Shown: positions 1-12,531 of the stretch, piece after piece
Numbering within the stretch: position 1 is the stretch's first letter
Layout: the number at the start of each line of letters is the position of its first letter
Assembly (NCBI GenBank): GCA_036346255.1
Contig: CM070619.1
Coordinates: 31,750,342 to 31,814,341 of the forward strand
Reading direction: 5' to 3'
Length of the DNA: 64,000 bases
Origin: Ampelocalamus luodianensis
Lineage: Eukaryota; Streptophyta; Magnoliopsida; Poales; Poaceae
Notes under the pieces: generated by a model
The model's input: the letters and a program-made list of their open reading frames with translations, nothing else
Told to the model about the DNA's origin: nothing
Database searches by the model: none
Program-made: the position numbers and the translations under genes

Positions 1-1122
1 ATGGAGGGCTCACAGCCCGTGGGTTCTCAAATCACCAGTAATCAACCCCCGAATCCCCAACGGCATAATCCGGAGCACCCTGACCCGCAATTTCAGCACG
101 TTGGTCGACAAGAAGTGACTCCACCTCAGCCATCTGTGGCCGATGTGTTGATCCGGTTGGAGCAAAGTCAGCAAGATCAGACTCTAATCTTGCAGCATAT
201 TTCTCAGAACACCGCTAGTGTCCAAGTTGCTCAAATGGCAGCGGAAGGAGCCGATCTTTATGGCTCCCAATTTGCTGACTTTCTAAGCATGAAGCCTCCT
301 GAGTTCTCTTGTTCTGAGGATCCTCTTGATGCTGATGATTGGCTTCGGAGCATCGAACGGAAGTTGATCGTTGCTCAGTGTGCTGACCACGAGAAGGTCT
401 TATACGCCTCCAATCAACTCGAAGGGGCCGTTTCTGCATGGTGGGATAATTTTTGCACCATGCAGCCTGCCAGTCACGTTCCATCTTGGGACGAGTTCCG
501 GATAGCTTTCCGTGACGCACATGTTCCCTCCAGCATCGTGAGTATCAAGAGGCATGAATTCCTCACGCTAAAGCAAGACAACAAGTCCGTGTTGGGGTAT
601 CTCCGCGAGTTCAATCGTTTGGCTCGTTACGCTCCAGACGATGTCTCCACCGATGCAAGAAAGCAAGACCAGTTCTTGAATGGGCTAACGGAAGTGATGC
701 AGCTGGCACTCGCTGTACACGACTTCTGGAACTTCCAACAATTGGTGAACAAGGCTATCGTAGTGGAAAATAAAATGCAAGCGGTTGTTGAGTCGTGAAA
801 GCGCAAGAAGGTTGCACAAATTTCAGCAAGCTGCAGTTTTCATGAACCGTATACTTGGCAGCCCACTCCTTCTGATTTCCATGTCCCAGCACCTCCGAGA
901 GCTCCTTTGCAAGTCTCTCATCCACCTCAGAAAAATATTCAGCAAGGGCAACCTAGAAAGAAGCAAAGAAACCGACACAACCAATGTATGTTAGTTATAT
1001 GTTTCAATTGCGGTAATCGGGGGCATTTTGCGGATCGTTGTCCGGTGAAGCATCAAGTCATTTCTGATCAGCGCCCAGACCTTAAAACATCCCTTGATCA
1101 TAGGTTCGATGTTACCTTTTAG
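1..1122 (+). pseudogene. gag: gypsy gag (capsid plus CCHC nucleocapsid), broken
   Basis: Gag packages element RNA into cytoplasmic virus-like particles. The open frame starts with ATG at base 1 and runs to TGA 796-798; the same frame resumes to TAG 1120-1122. A retrotransposon gag domain is visible around residues 100-240, with the landmarks DADDWL, WWDNF and LARYAP. A CCHC zinc knuckle (CFNCGNRGHFADRC) lies at 1000-1041, beyond the first stop. Both stops fit single-base changes (CGA or CAG type codons to stop), but the ancestral codons are inferred. ATG at base 1 may be the true start or only the window edge. Confidence 0.88.
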
Positions 1123-1590
1123 AACCCTGGTCGTGCTCATGTCAACCATGTCACCGCTAAGGAGGCGCAGGAAGCACCCGATGTCGTATTGGGCACCTTT
1201 CTAGTCAATTCGACTCCCGCGACCGTGTTGTTCGACTCTAGAGCATCTCATTCTTTCATGTCCAGAGGTTTTGCTTCACTCCACAACCTCTCACTCAGTT
1301 TGATGCCTGCACCTATGATGATTCAATCACCGGGTTCAGAAGTGAGAAGCACTCATGAATGCGTGAAGTTGAGATTGAGATCAAAGGGGTGAAGTTTCTG
1401 GCCAATCTTATTGTGATAAATTCAGCGGGTCTTGATGTTATTCTTGGGATGAATTGGCTGTCCAAGAACCATGGTCAAATTGATTGCGCCCGCAAAGCTA
1501 TCACTCTCACATGTCCTCTTGGTTTTCAAGTCGAAATGGTGCCGAAATTGGAGCATCCTCATCTCTATGCCCTTAGCGGCAAAGAATTGC
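1123..1590 (+). pseudogene. gypsy aspartic protease segment, catalytic motif damaged and frameshifted
   Basis: This segment follows gag in the same frame and reads ATVLFDSRASHSFMS at 1219-1263. Retropepsin active sites normally read D-S/T-G; here Asp is kept at 1234-1236 but Gly is replaced by Arg (AGA at 1240-1242), which should abolish activity. The frame then changes near 1365-1390: the 1189 frame ends in TGA at 1390-1392, and the continuation (ILGMNWLSKNHGQIDC) is read in the frame that opens at 1359. Together these make protease function very unlikely. Confidence 0.82.
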
Positions 1591-2999
1591 CAGATTTGAC
1601 TGAAGTTCCAGTGGTATGTGAGTTCCCGAATGTATTTCCTGAGGAACTACCGGGCATGCCACCTTCACGAGAAGTTGAATTCGTGATTGAGCTGCAGCCC
1701 GGAACTGCTCCTATATCAAAACGGTCTTATCGAATGCCGCCTAATGAGTTGGTTGAATTGAAGAAGCAACTAACAGAACTTCAAAAGAAGGGTTTTATTA
1801 GGCCGAGCTCCTCACCTTGGGGATGCCCCGCTTTATTTGTGAAGAAGAAAGACCACAGTCTGCGGATGTGTGTTGACTACCGTCCGTTGAATGAGGTCAC
1901 CATGAAGAACAAGTATCCGCTTCCACGGATTGATGATTTGTTCGACCAGATGACCGGTGCTCGTATTTTCTCCAAAATTGACTTGAGATTGGGCTATCAT
2001 CAAGTTAGGATCAGATCTGAAGACATTCTCAAGACGACTTTCTCTACTCGTTATGGCTTGTACGAGTACACCGTCATGTCCTTCGGTTTGACAAATGCAC
2101 CATCCTTGTTCATGAATCTCATGAACTCAGTGTTTATGGAGTATTTGGATAAATTTGTGGTCGTATTTATTGATGACATTCTTATATACTCCAAATCTGA
2201 AGGTGAGCATGAAGAACACCTCCGGCTTGTGTTGGGCAAGCTTCGAGAACATCGACTCTATGCAAAATTTAGCAAATGTGAGTTTTGGCTAAAAGAGGTC
2301 GCCTTTTTGGGTCATGTGCTATCCGAACGCGGAGTGACTATGGATCCAAGCAAAGTTCAAGATGTTCTTAATTGGAGACAACCCAAGTCCGTCTTCGAGG
2401 TCCGCTGTTTCTTCGGTCTTGCGGGCTATTACCGCCGCTTCATCGAGAATTTCTCAAAAATAGCAAGACCGATGACCCAATTGTTAAAGAAAGAAAAGAA
2501 GTATGAGTGGTCAGCGGATTGTGAAGCAAGCTTTCAGATGTTGAAGGATCGTCTGACTTCTGCTCCAGTGTTAGTTCTGCCGAATATCCACAAAAGCTTC
2601 GACATCTATTGCGATGCATCTCGCCTTGGTCTTGGTTGTGTTCTTATGCAAGAGGGCCGAGTTGTGGCGTATGCATCAAGGCAATTGAGGCCTCATGAGG
2701 TGAATTATCCCACTCATGACCTTGAGCTTGCAGCAGTGGTTCATGTTTTGAAGGTGTGGCGACATTTTCTTATCGGCAATCGCTGCGAAGTCTACACTGA
2801 TCACAAGAGTTTGAAGTATATCTTCACTCTAGCCGATCTGAACCTAAGGCAAAGAAGATGGCTTGAATTGATCAAGGACTATGATATGGGAGTTCATTAT
2901 CATCCAGGGAAAGCCAATGTCGTTGCCGATGCATTGAGCCGAAAATCTCAATGCAATTGTATTTCGGTTCGGCCTGAAACGGAAGCTATTTGCACTTAA
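1359..2999 (+). pseudogene. pol: gypsy reverse transcriptase and RNase H (pol, first part)
   Basis: The 546-codon frame holds the protease tail, then RT: the WGCPALFVKKKD and MCVDYRPLN blocks, FSKIDLRLGYHQ, and the catalytic FIDD box at 2166-2177 (F/Y-x-D-D). It continues with the connection region and RNase H, with YCDAS near 2609 and YTDHKSLKYIF near 2800. RT copies element RNA and RNase H removes it. The frame stops at TAA 2997-2999 although homology carries on downstream in the same frame, so this is a nonsense break and not the natural end. The RT and RNase H cores themselves look undamaged. Confidence 0.92.
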
Positions 3000-4499
3000 T
3001 TTCGACGGCTCAACTTGGAGATGGTTAGCGAAGGTTTTCTCGCTGCCTTAGAAGTGAAACCTACCCTTGAGGACCAGATCAAGATGGCATAGAAGAATGA
3101 CAAGGGTATGGAGAGAATTAAGCAGAAAATAAAGGCTGGCAAAGCCAAGTGTTTTGTCGAGGACCACCAAGGTGTTTTGTGGTTCGGAAAGCGTTTGGTT
3201 GTGCCAAATGACGCGAAGCTTAAGGAATTAATCCTTCATGAAGCCCATGATTCTCTTTTCTCCATCCATCCGGGGTGCACAAAAATGTATCAAGATTTGA
3301 AGCAAAAATTATGGTGGACTCGGATGAAGCGGGAGATTGCACGCTTTGTTGCCGAGTGCGATGTATGTCAACGAGTGAAGGCCGAGCACCAACGGCCAGC
3401 GGGTATGCTTCAACCCCTCCCCGTTCCCGAGTGGAAGTGGGATGAAATTGGGATGGATTTCATCACCGGACTTCCAAAGACTCAGCAGGGGTATGACTCC
3501 ATATGGGTGATTGTCGACCGTTTGTCAAAAGTTGCTCATTTTCTCCCTATCAAGATCACCTATTCAGGAAATCATTTGGCGGAGTTGTACATCTCCAGAA
3601 TTGTATGCCTCCATGGTGTGCCTAAGATAATTGTCTTAGATCGAGGCACTCAATTCACCTCGCATTTCTGGAATTGCCTCCATGAAGCAATAGGAACTCA
3701 ACTATCCTTTAGCACCGCTTACCACCCGCAAACCGACGGTCAAACCGAGAGGGTGAATCAAATTTTGGAGGACATGTTAAGGGCATGTGTGCTGTCCTAT
3801 GGTAAGAAATGGGATAAATTCTTGCCGTTCGCGGAATTCTCTTATAACAATAGTTATCAAGCAAGCCTCCAAATGTCACCTTTTGAAGTGCTTTATGGGA
3901 GAAGGTGTAGGACACCACTCAACTGGTCCGAGTCCGGTGAGAGACAATTCTTTGGACCGGACATGATAAATGATGCCGAAGAGCAAGTTCGTATGATCCG
4001 GGAGAGACTACGGACGACTCAGTCTCACCAAAAGTCTTATGCCGATCGTCGTCGTCGTGAATTGAGCTTTGAGGTGGATGATCATGTTTACCTTAAAGTA
4101 TCTACGATGAAAGGAATGCAACGCTTTCAAGTCAAAGGCAAGTTGGCACCTCGCTACATCGGTCCTTTCCGAATCCTAGCAAAGCGAGGATCGGTAGCGT
4201 ATCAGTTGGAGCTACCACCATCACTTTCAGAGGTACACAATGTATTCCATGTATCTCAACTAAAGAAATATCTTCGAGTTCCTACCGAAGTAACCAATTT
4301 AGAAGATCTCGACTTGCAACCCGATCTTTCCTATCGAGAGCACCCGATTCGCGTTCTTGAAGAAATGAAGCGCAAGACAAGGAATCGCAACATCAAATTC
4401 TTGAAAGTTCAGTGGAGCAACCATACCGAAGATGAAGCAACTTGGGAGCGTGAAGATCGAATGCAAACCGAGTATCCAGAACTTTTTCCTTCTACTTGA
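3000..4499 (+). pseudogene. pol: gypsy integrase with C-terminal chromodomain-like tail (pol, second part)
   Basis: Same frame as the RT segment, separated by TAA 2997-2999 and TAG 3090-3092; an uninterrupted frame of 463 codons runs from 3108 to TGA at 4497-4499. The HHCC zinc-binding region (EAHDSLFSIHPG, then CDVC) is followed by the DDE core: GMDFITGLP, LDRGTQFTSHFW and HPQTDGQTERVNQ. Next come the GPFRILAKRGSVAYQLELP and VFHVSQLKKYL blocks of the gypsy IN C-terminus, and a tail with KVQW and EATWERE that resembles the group II chromodomain of Tekay/Del elements. The integrase inserts element cDNA; this piece keeps all visible catalytic residues. Confidence 0.9.
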
Positions 4500-4690
4500 A
4501 GTGTCTTCGAATCAAGAAAGGAGAGGTTAAACAAAGCAATGGGAAGGAAAATGTAATTGAAATTCCTTGTAACCTTACAAAGATATCTTGGCACTATCTT
4601 TGAAGGAAATCAAGACAACGGATGTATGTTTTCTTTTAGAACCTTCCTATCCAACTTCCACCCAACCGATCTCGGGGTTGAGATCTTTTG

Positions 4691-4706
4691 TAAGGGGGGG
4701 GAGGTT
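4691..4706 (+). other. Polypurine tract next to 3' LTR
   Basis: A run of eight G inside an A/G-rich stretch sits directly before the LTR that begins TGTAACATCCCC. This is where plus-strand DNA synthesis is primed in LTR retrotransposons. Confidence 0.85.
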
Positions 4707-7700
4707 TGTAACATCCCCAAATTAATTAATGGGATTTAGTATGCATCTTATTAGTATGCTTGACATTTTGGAATCTTTTGCATAATATTTTGCACTTGGA
4801 AATTTATCAAACCAATTAAACATACACTTCGGATTTAAACTCCAAATAAAAATGGGAAAAAAACAATTGATCGTCATCTAAAAATAATTTATTCAAATAC
4901 TAGAATAATTATCATGAATAAATATAATTTTTACCAAATTTTTGGAACTCAATTGCACCCTCAGAAAAATTGGAGCACAATTCAAAAACCTTCCCTAAGT
5001 TTGAATTTATATATTTCTAATTATATCTTGAACAGTGACTTTAATAATTTTTATGAATACTAGGTCGTCCCAGGAACACCCATGAATTATTTCGGATTTT
5101 TTTTAATTTTATTTATATATTTTAAGCCTCGGTCAAACCCTGTTCTTCTTTGGTCAAACTGAGATCAAACTCGGGTTCGATACTGTTGCACCGACTCGAC
5201 CGCACCGCACCAACTTGACTCAGCTGAACCCACTCGCCGCACCCAATCACCTCTCAACCGTCCGATTTTCATCAGCGGTCCGAACGCCTGCCCTTGGTCC
5301 GGCCGCGCGAGCACCGACCGAGCCCCACGCCACTTGACTGCAACCCTTCGCTGAGCCGCTGACGAGGTGGGCCCGATCGTCAGACCTCTCTTCTTCCTCC
5401 CGTGGCTCGGGTAGAGCCTCGCTGCCACGCGCCCGCAGCGCCCTGCCCTGCTCCGTCACCTCCGTGAAGCCACCGCCCAAACTGACCAACCCCGAGCGGC
5501 TCCTGCTAACGCCGCTCCCATTCCTGTCAATTCCCGGGCTTAAACCCCGCTCCTGCTCCTCCTTTTGCCTCACTTCTCCTCGCAGCCGAGAGGAGGAGGA
5601 TGCTTGTGCATACTCCATACTTGGGTAAGCCTTAGTCCAATGCTTCCCCTCCCCTCTACGTTCATTACCTTGCCCATTTGGGCTAACTCGATCCTTTGTG
5701 TTGGTCTGTAGCTCCGAGACCGCAACCGTGCCTTCATCGTACCCAGAGCGCGTACCGAAGGCCACTGCGTTGTCCACCTTCGGCATCTTCACCTCGGTGA
5801 GCTCCTTGTCCATTTCTTTGCGCGTCACGGTGTGTCTCAGTACATAATCACGCCTTCCCCTCAATTCTTTGATCGGTTTGTTCACAGGATCGTTGGCATT
5901 TTGAAGTTTCTCCATTTTCGGCCAACATCACTGTTCATCGTCAAATCGTTGATTTGGTGAGCTTTTGTCTGATTCCTCTTGATGTAACCATCTACTAGCT
6001 TCACTCAACCTTACACCACCTCCATTTTTCAGTTTGGTGGACCAGGGAGTCCCCTCCTCATGAGCCGCATCACCGCCGCCGCCATTACCGGCGACCGCTT
6101 CTCCCCGAGCTTCACCGGCCCCTCTACCACTTCAGTAAGCCTCAAGGAACCCCTCAGTAGCTCACCAATGCATTGCTTTGCTTGATGCACCAACGAAGCG
6201 TCGCATGCACGTTAGGCCGAAAGCCACCGCCACTCATCGGCGTTGCGCCGTCGTTCTGAGCCTCATTGGCCGCCGCTACTGCCACCTGTAGATGCGCATA
6301 GCTTCAAGGATTTCATTCTTGCACTTCGCCGGCGCCGCCATGACCGGAAACTCCGGCGAGGCTCGGGTCAAACCCGAGCTCAGCTGAGCTCTGTTGGTCG
6401 GGAGCTCCGACCGTCCTGTAGCGTCATTAGTGATTAATTACAATCATTAGAATTTAATTGTGAATCTTTGTCGGTTTAGCAATAAATGATGGTTAGGTGC
6501 GCTAATGATTGGTCAATTAAATGCCTGCCTCTTTTACATGTGGGCCCATAACCCGCAGGACCTCTCCTTACCTTCATCTTGACCGTCCAAGACCTCCTCG
6601 AGGGCCTCCTCAAAGACCACCCCGTGGTCATTTTACACAGAGCACCCCAAAGACCTCCTCGTGAACATTTTACAAGGACCACCCTAAAAGACCACCTGTG
6701 GTCATTTTGCAAAGATGACCCTAAAGACCACCCTGTGGTTGTTTTGCAAAGACAACCCTCACGACCTCTTCAAGGTCATTTTGCACAGACCACCTTTCTT
6801 ACCCGCAGGACCACCCATGGTCAATTTGCACGGACAACCCTAAAGACCACCCCCGTGGCCGATTCGCAAAGACCACCCTCTGTTTATTTTACAAAGACAA
6901 CCCTACAGACCTCCCAATGGTCTTTTTGCAGAGAAGAAAATACGAAAATGAATTATATATACACTGAAAATTGATTTTAACTTCCAAAAATTCATAACTA
7001 ACTCATTCTAACTCCAAAAACAGTGAAACCACTTTTGATAATTTTTATTTTAAGTGAAATTATTTCTAAAAATGGTTTCAGCCTTACCTCTAACTCAGAA
7101 GATATATTTTGTGGAATTTGATCCCAAAATGAATTATTTTTACACTATAAAATGCTGATAACTTCAAAAATTCATAACTAATTCATGAAAACTCCAAATG
7201 AGCAAACTCAACGGTTTTGACCTTATATTATTATTCCCTATTTACCTATGTACTCCTTATATCAACAAATGTTCTGGAAATTTTCACCAAAGAATTAAAT
7301 TAAGTGAACAGTAACAGATTGTATTTTCTGGAAATTTAAAATTCAAAACACCATAACGTTTACATATTGAATCCAAATGGAATAATTCTTTCACCTAAAT
7401 TAATATAAAATCATAACCTACCTACTGTATAAATTTCATGCATTTTTGAGTAATTTGAATTTGTGGCTTTATTTGGTATTTATTTCGATATCGTCTTTCG
7501 TTAGGTTTTTCGACAATATCGTTATAGTCGTGAGATCAAATTGAGTATGAACTGAGAATGAACAAGTGGTACAGTAAAGGTGCGAGCACCCTCCTCTTGA
7601 TCATATTGCTCCCAGTGATTTTTAAATATTTTGTGTGAGTTTTATTATCGCAATTGCATGCTATTTTGAAATGTATTGTTTATGGGTAGAAGTAGTTAAA

Positions 7701-9335
7701 TTCATAATTGTTGCATTAGCCCTCCTTTGAATGTTGATTACCCTTTTACCTTGAATAACTAAGGTTATATGTTATATGAGATTGTTTACTAGTTTGTAGA
7801 ACGATGCTTAGCCATGCTAGTAGTCTTAGCCGAGAGCGGTTGATGGAGCTAGTCCATCGGCCAGTGGGTTAAATTGAATCTTACTGAAATTTGAGGATTT
7901 TATGGATTGGATTATGATGGATTTGAGAGATGTATCCAGATCTTCGCATCTGGGGTTTGTGGACATGTTGGGCATGGGTTTTATGTTCTTAACTTGGGCG
8001 GGTGTAGGTTGATGATGAATTACTTTTGTTGTTGTTATTATGGAATTGTGTAGCCCTGTCTGAGTGTTTAAGGACCGGTCTGTGGTGTGATGAAACCAAG
8101 TCTTACGTGCAACCACACGCCGGGATAATGGCGAAGGCTTGGCTTAATAATTTGTTGTGTGTTGGCTATCAAAACACAATGAGATTGACAATTGTTATTG
8201 TTATGTATTTAATTATTCTTCTGTCAATCTCGCGGGGGCATGTTAAGGGTCGCCTTAGTTGCTCTTAAGGGTCTCTTGTTTGATAGGGACTTACTTACGC
8301 AACGAGGTTTCACCGTGGTTCTAGCACGTACGATAGCCTGCCATGGGATTCTGAGCCTCGGGTGGTTTGATAGTTAGGACATAACATTGTAACGGCCTCG
8401 TTATGCTACCTCAGTCACACTCCTATGGAAGAGTGCATTGGCCGACATTAAGTGGGATGCATATCGTGTGGGTAAAGTTGTACAACTTTGCAAAGTAACT
8501 AAATCTATTCGAATAGCCTCGTCCTAGGTTATAGACAACACTTGTGGGAAAGCAGGCACAGTTAGCTTTTGGAAACTTAAGTTTGGGTTATGGTTGGAAA
8601 TGTCTTGTCTTTATGTTAGTTTGTTCAACTCTGAAATGTTTTCATGAACGCGTTGTTCGCGCGTTAAATTTGTTGAGGAATTATTTGTGCCACGAACAGG
8701 ATGTTCGTGTGTTGATTATACTTGGAAATTATACATTTGTTGATCATTATTTACTATCACAAAATGTTTTCTAAATGTTTTACAAATGGCAGGTTAGAAT
8801 CTTTTATCTATATGTAAAACTTGCTTTATGCCAAAAATTTGACTAGTTTAGTAGCCTTCCTTTGATACTTACATGCATCCTTATTTCTTTTGAAAGTCTC
8901 GCGAGTACAACTTTGTACTCTAACAGTGTCTATTTGTTCAGGTGAGAACGGCGGTTGCAACGGCTTTAACTCCAGTTGGTTGCTTGTGGGATTGTGGGCA
9001 TACCAACTCGGTTATTCCCTTTTTATTTTTAAGTTATCTTCCACTGTAATTTATTTGTGTTAATTAGATTTGGCCGATCGGCCCTCTTTTGCAACCTTGT
9101 ACTATAAGGTTCTATTTAAATGTTGTTGTAATTCATTCTTTTATTCTTGTACATTGTGTATGGATGTGATTGCAATGTTGTGTACTAGGATATGTGCATG
9201 ATAGCCACTGATCCTTGGGAGCTAGCATGTGACACATATCCGGGTCACTCGGAATCGTGTTCGTCTCACGTTAAGTGTTGCGTTTACGGCGTAATCACTT
9301 AGCTTGATACGGGTCCGATTTCGGGGGTCCTCATA
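4707..9335 (+). repeat. 3' LTR of gypsy copy A (4.6 kb)
   Basis: It begins TGTAACATCCCC after the polypurine tract. The far end is placed at ...GGTCCTCATA by comparison with the related LTR ends ...GGTCCTCACA at 35171 and 62049. No convincing protein is encoded; open frames inside are short or repeat-derived. The LTR holds a GC-rich leader-like part (5170-6430), a minisatellite (6558-6930), AT-rich sequence and a conserved 3' part (about 7500-9335). The matching 5' LTR is off the window, so no target duplication can be checked. Confidence 0.8.
6558..6932. repeat. Degenerate minisatellite with hairpin-like units inside the LTR
   Basis: Units of roughly 25-35 bp repeat the pattern AAAGACCACCC, GTGGTC, TTTTGCA. 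GACCAC and GTGGTC are reverse complements, so many units could fold on themselves. The 131-codon open frame here is an effect of the repeat and not a protein I recognise. Confidence 0.7.
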
Positions 9336-10274
9336 TGACTGAAGATGGTAGAAGAACGGCGGGTAGGGGCGGCGATGATGGCATTACAGTGATGGCATGC
9401 TATGGTGATGGAGAAGCTACAAGAAGGTGCGCATTAGTTTGCATGTACACTGAGGATGTTGAGTATAGAAGGAATCAACTAGTAACTCACCGAGGTGGCG
9501 GTAATCAGCAAAACTGGCTGCAGCGGCTGGAATTGGGGGAGAAATGTGAACCCAGAGATTCTCTATGAGATGCCTAGCATTAAGCAGGGAAAAGTGTCAT
9601 TAGGGCATGGAATTCATGGTGACGCGTTTGGTTGGGGTTCAAACTTACTAGAATGGCGAGACCACATCGGCTTGGATTGGGTACATGTGCCAGAGACGAA
9701 GACGACGATGGTGCTACAGTGTTACAAAGCTCTAGCTATGCTAGAACAAGCAAGGGAGAAGCATGAGCAAAGCTCTAGGAGCAAAGTGACACGCATGTCA
9801 TGGCAAGAGGAGCTCACCAGTGACGGCGGCGATGTGGAGCCTGCTCACCAGTGTCGAGAACTACACTCTTGTTCTCAGCAAATTAAAGAGCAAGGAGCTC
9901 AAAGTTTGCACGAAATTGAACTAGGGGTGAGCTGAGAAGAGGATGACACAATTGGGAGCTTATGTAGTGAAGTGTATCATGCGAGACAAGCAGTGAGAAA
10001 TTGGCGGGTGCGGCGAGAACTCGAGGGCGTGATCTCATTCTCCACTCGATAGGGAAAAAGAGGACTGAAGCAGGGTGGTTGGCCATGGTAGTGATGGGAC
10101 AGGGCATGACAGGTTGGTGGCACTTCAGGCGATAGGAAAAACGAGTGGGCGACAGTCGCAACCCTGGGGCAGAGATGGAGCTGGCGTGGGCGCGTTGGTG
10201 AGCAGGGGCGAGGCGAGGTGGACGATGGGTTCTAACCGGTGGGGCTAGCACATCATTGAGAGAGGGAGGCGGGG
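9336..10274. other. Unassigned sequence, left flank of the LARD insertion
   Basis: Purine-rich sequence without a recognisable protein. Open frames at 9335-9568 and 9495-9935 match no family I know. It continues, past the LARD, into 19074-19407, which ends like a minus-strand LTR, so both may be halves of one older element. Confidence 0.4.
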
Positions 10275-12517
10275 CCACTAACCACTCTACAGCTGAACAT
10301 AAGCGGAAGCAAAAACAACTAATGGACACAATAATAACGGATAGAGTTCAATAAATTAAATCAACTACTAGCAATTTAATCCAAGAGTAGTCCACAAATT
10401 CATCATTAATAAATCAAAAGAACACTCGCGAATAGCTAGTCATTAGGCTAGTTTCCTCTCAACTTTATTACAACATAAAACTATGAATTGAGTGCATAAT
10501 TGTGGTGCCGCTCTACCCATCCCAGGAATGCTTAAGAATCACACGAAAGGGGAAAGAAACAACAAGGGTGAGAAAAATCTAGCAAGTAAATTGATTAACG
10601 AGTTATTCAAATAACAAGCAAGCTACATCACAATTTATATTATTGCATGACCGCAACCACATTCCACTTTCTCATTCAATAAACCACATGGACTAACATG
10701 AGTCCTGCCTCATAAGATTTCAAACATTGGCATAAGTATGCATTTCCTCCATCCACAATTTTAATGCAAATGCATGCCATGCTCCACTGCACTCTTACCC
10801 ATCAAGGTAAGAGTGTGCATCGACACTGACAATGTACGATCTTTGACTGCCGTCTGATCGCGCCATAAGCGGCGACATCCACAATGCAATGTGATGATAT
10901 GTTATGAATAATATGATACTCATAAACCACATAAGTGTCATCTTCATAAGGGCACCAACAAGATCAACTTATACTACTACCACATAGTCACTATGGAAAA
11001 TATATCCATGATCCACATTCGGCATCTAAAGCAACCACCTCATGACTACACGCAAGATATCCAAAGTAAAACATTCAATTATTAATTGCTGTTATCACCT
11101 CATTTGTAAGTCAACCAACCATGGCATAATACTTCAAAATACGAGAATCATATAGATTGCAAGTAGTAAGAACAACCAATTAAAGCGGTAGTAACATCTG
11201 CTACAATTACTTGCCTTCCACGATGCGACGCGTTAGCGGCAAAGATGATACTCTAACCCGAGGCTTCACCTCCTAAACAAGTAAAATAATTTCAATAAGG
11301 ACATAATATACCCAGCGCTACTAATCGGCATTCTACACCGCTTCTCGATGTCTCAAGTCGAGTTTTCAAAGCTGAAACTGAAAAACAACGTTTCCTGCCA
11401 TATACCGTTTCCGGACAGCAGCACGGTAATTGACATAACTCATGAACTGGAAGTCGAAAAGAGGTAAACCCAATTTTTGTAGATTCTTAACTGACTAATC
11501 TACAATACTCTAGTTGACACGATAATCCAATTCGGCCAAAATAATAGGCTAACCATTGTTTGAACTTTCAGTACAGAAACTGCCTACACATTCGAACAGC
11601 AAAACTAAAATGACCATAACTTTTAATAGGTAACTCCGAATTGATCGTTCTTTATCAATCTGAAAAGGTTATCGAATTATCTACAATAACCTAGTTGTGT
11701 GAACTTTCATATTCTACCAATTTCACTTTCATATTTTAGGAAATAACCAGACAGATTATTCTCGTCAGATTTCTGGCAGCAGATACTAAAACGATCATAA
11801 CTTTTGACTCAGACCTCGGAATTGAGTGATCTTCGTGGCTACTGAAAGATAAGAAGCAGACCTACAGAACTCTAGGAGATGGACAACTCAAATTCGGCCT
11901 CTAAGACCCCGCGATAGTCCACGCAACCTTCTGGACAGATTTAAGTTTCTACTCGCAGCAATGCGATCTAATAAAAAAATGAACTAAAACACATCTACCA
12001 CTAATCAAACGATGAGGCCCGGCATTCGTTACCCTTGCAGCAACCAGGATGTAGGCGGAAGAACGTTGGAGAAGACGATCTTCCTCCTCCTGCTTTCTCT
12101 CCCTTCTTCTACCTCCCGATGGCGGTAGCAAGGAGCGACAAAGGGGCGACATGGAGGGCGAGGCAGCAGGGGAGGAGGGTTGCTACAGTGGCGGCGCTGC
12201 ATCTGTAGCTGCGTGCTACAGTAAAAGACCTAGGGTTTTGGTTGGCCCTTCTTAAACCAACTTCCTACTTGGGCCAAACAACGTGGGCGAAAGCCCAAGA
12301 TTAATTCTCCTCTAAAAATCTGATTTCTCTTTTAATTCTGTTAAATACCTTTCTCATTTCAATTAATTCTCTAATGTTAAACATGATATTACATAATCAT
12401 TGACGGATACTTTCCTTGTTAGGAGAAATCTCTCTAAACTATATTGCACTCGAAAATTGAATAAATTTCTCTCCCCCGAATAATACATTCTCTCAAATTG
12501 ATATTCGGGGTATTACA
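10275..12517 (-). repeat. 3' LTR of the LARD-like element
   Basis: It matches 16808-19073 along its length with scattered substitutions and many 1-bp indels. The outer end lacks the first 33 bp (16808-16840) of the partner, including the TGTAACACCC terminus. The inner end reads GGGGTATTACA, followed by the polypurine tract. Confidence 0.85.
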
Positions 12518-12531
12518 TTCTACCCCCCTTA
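12518..12531 (-). other. Polypurine tract of the LARD-like element
   Basis: On the minus strand it reads AAGGGGGGTA directly before the LTR start TGTAATACCCCG. Confidence 0.8.

Larger units (their letters stand above)
1..9335 (+). mobile_element. Ty3/gypsy (chromovirus, Tekay/Del-like) retrotransposon, 3' part, nested-region copy A
   Basis: The order gag, zinc knuckle, protease, RT, RNase H, integrase, chromodomain-like tail, polypurine tract and LTR is that of plant Ty3/gypsy chromoviruses. The 5' LTR and primer binding site lie outside the window, so the element is cut by the window edge, not necessarily truncated in the genome. The reading frame is the same from position 1 to about 1370, shifts once, then stays in one frame to 4499. 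Inactivating changes are TGA at 796-798, TAG at 1120-1122, a frameshift near 1365-1390, TAA at 2997-2999 and TAG at 3090-3092. The Tekay/Del assignment is from the type of IN C-terminus and is inference. Confidence 0.9.

Noticed and set aside
1..4499. Endogenous pararetrovirus or envelope-bearing retrovirus
   Set aside because: Domain order with integrase after RNase H, a chromodomain-like tail, LTR and polypurine tract fits a Ty3/gypsy retrotransposon; no movement, coat or envelope protein is seen.
5247..5915. 222-codon minus-strand ORF
   Set aside because: Antisense within the GC-rich part of the 3' LTR of copy A, no domain seen.
6579..6974. 131-codon repetitive ORF
   Set aside because: Codes the minisatellite; no recognisable protein and it runs into AT-rich LTR sequence.
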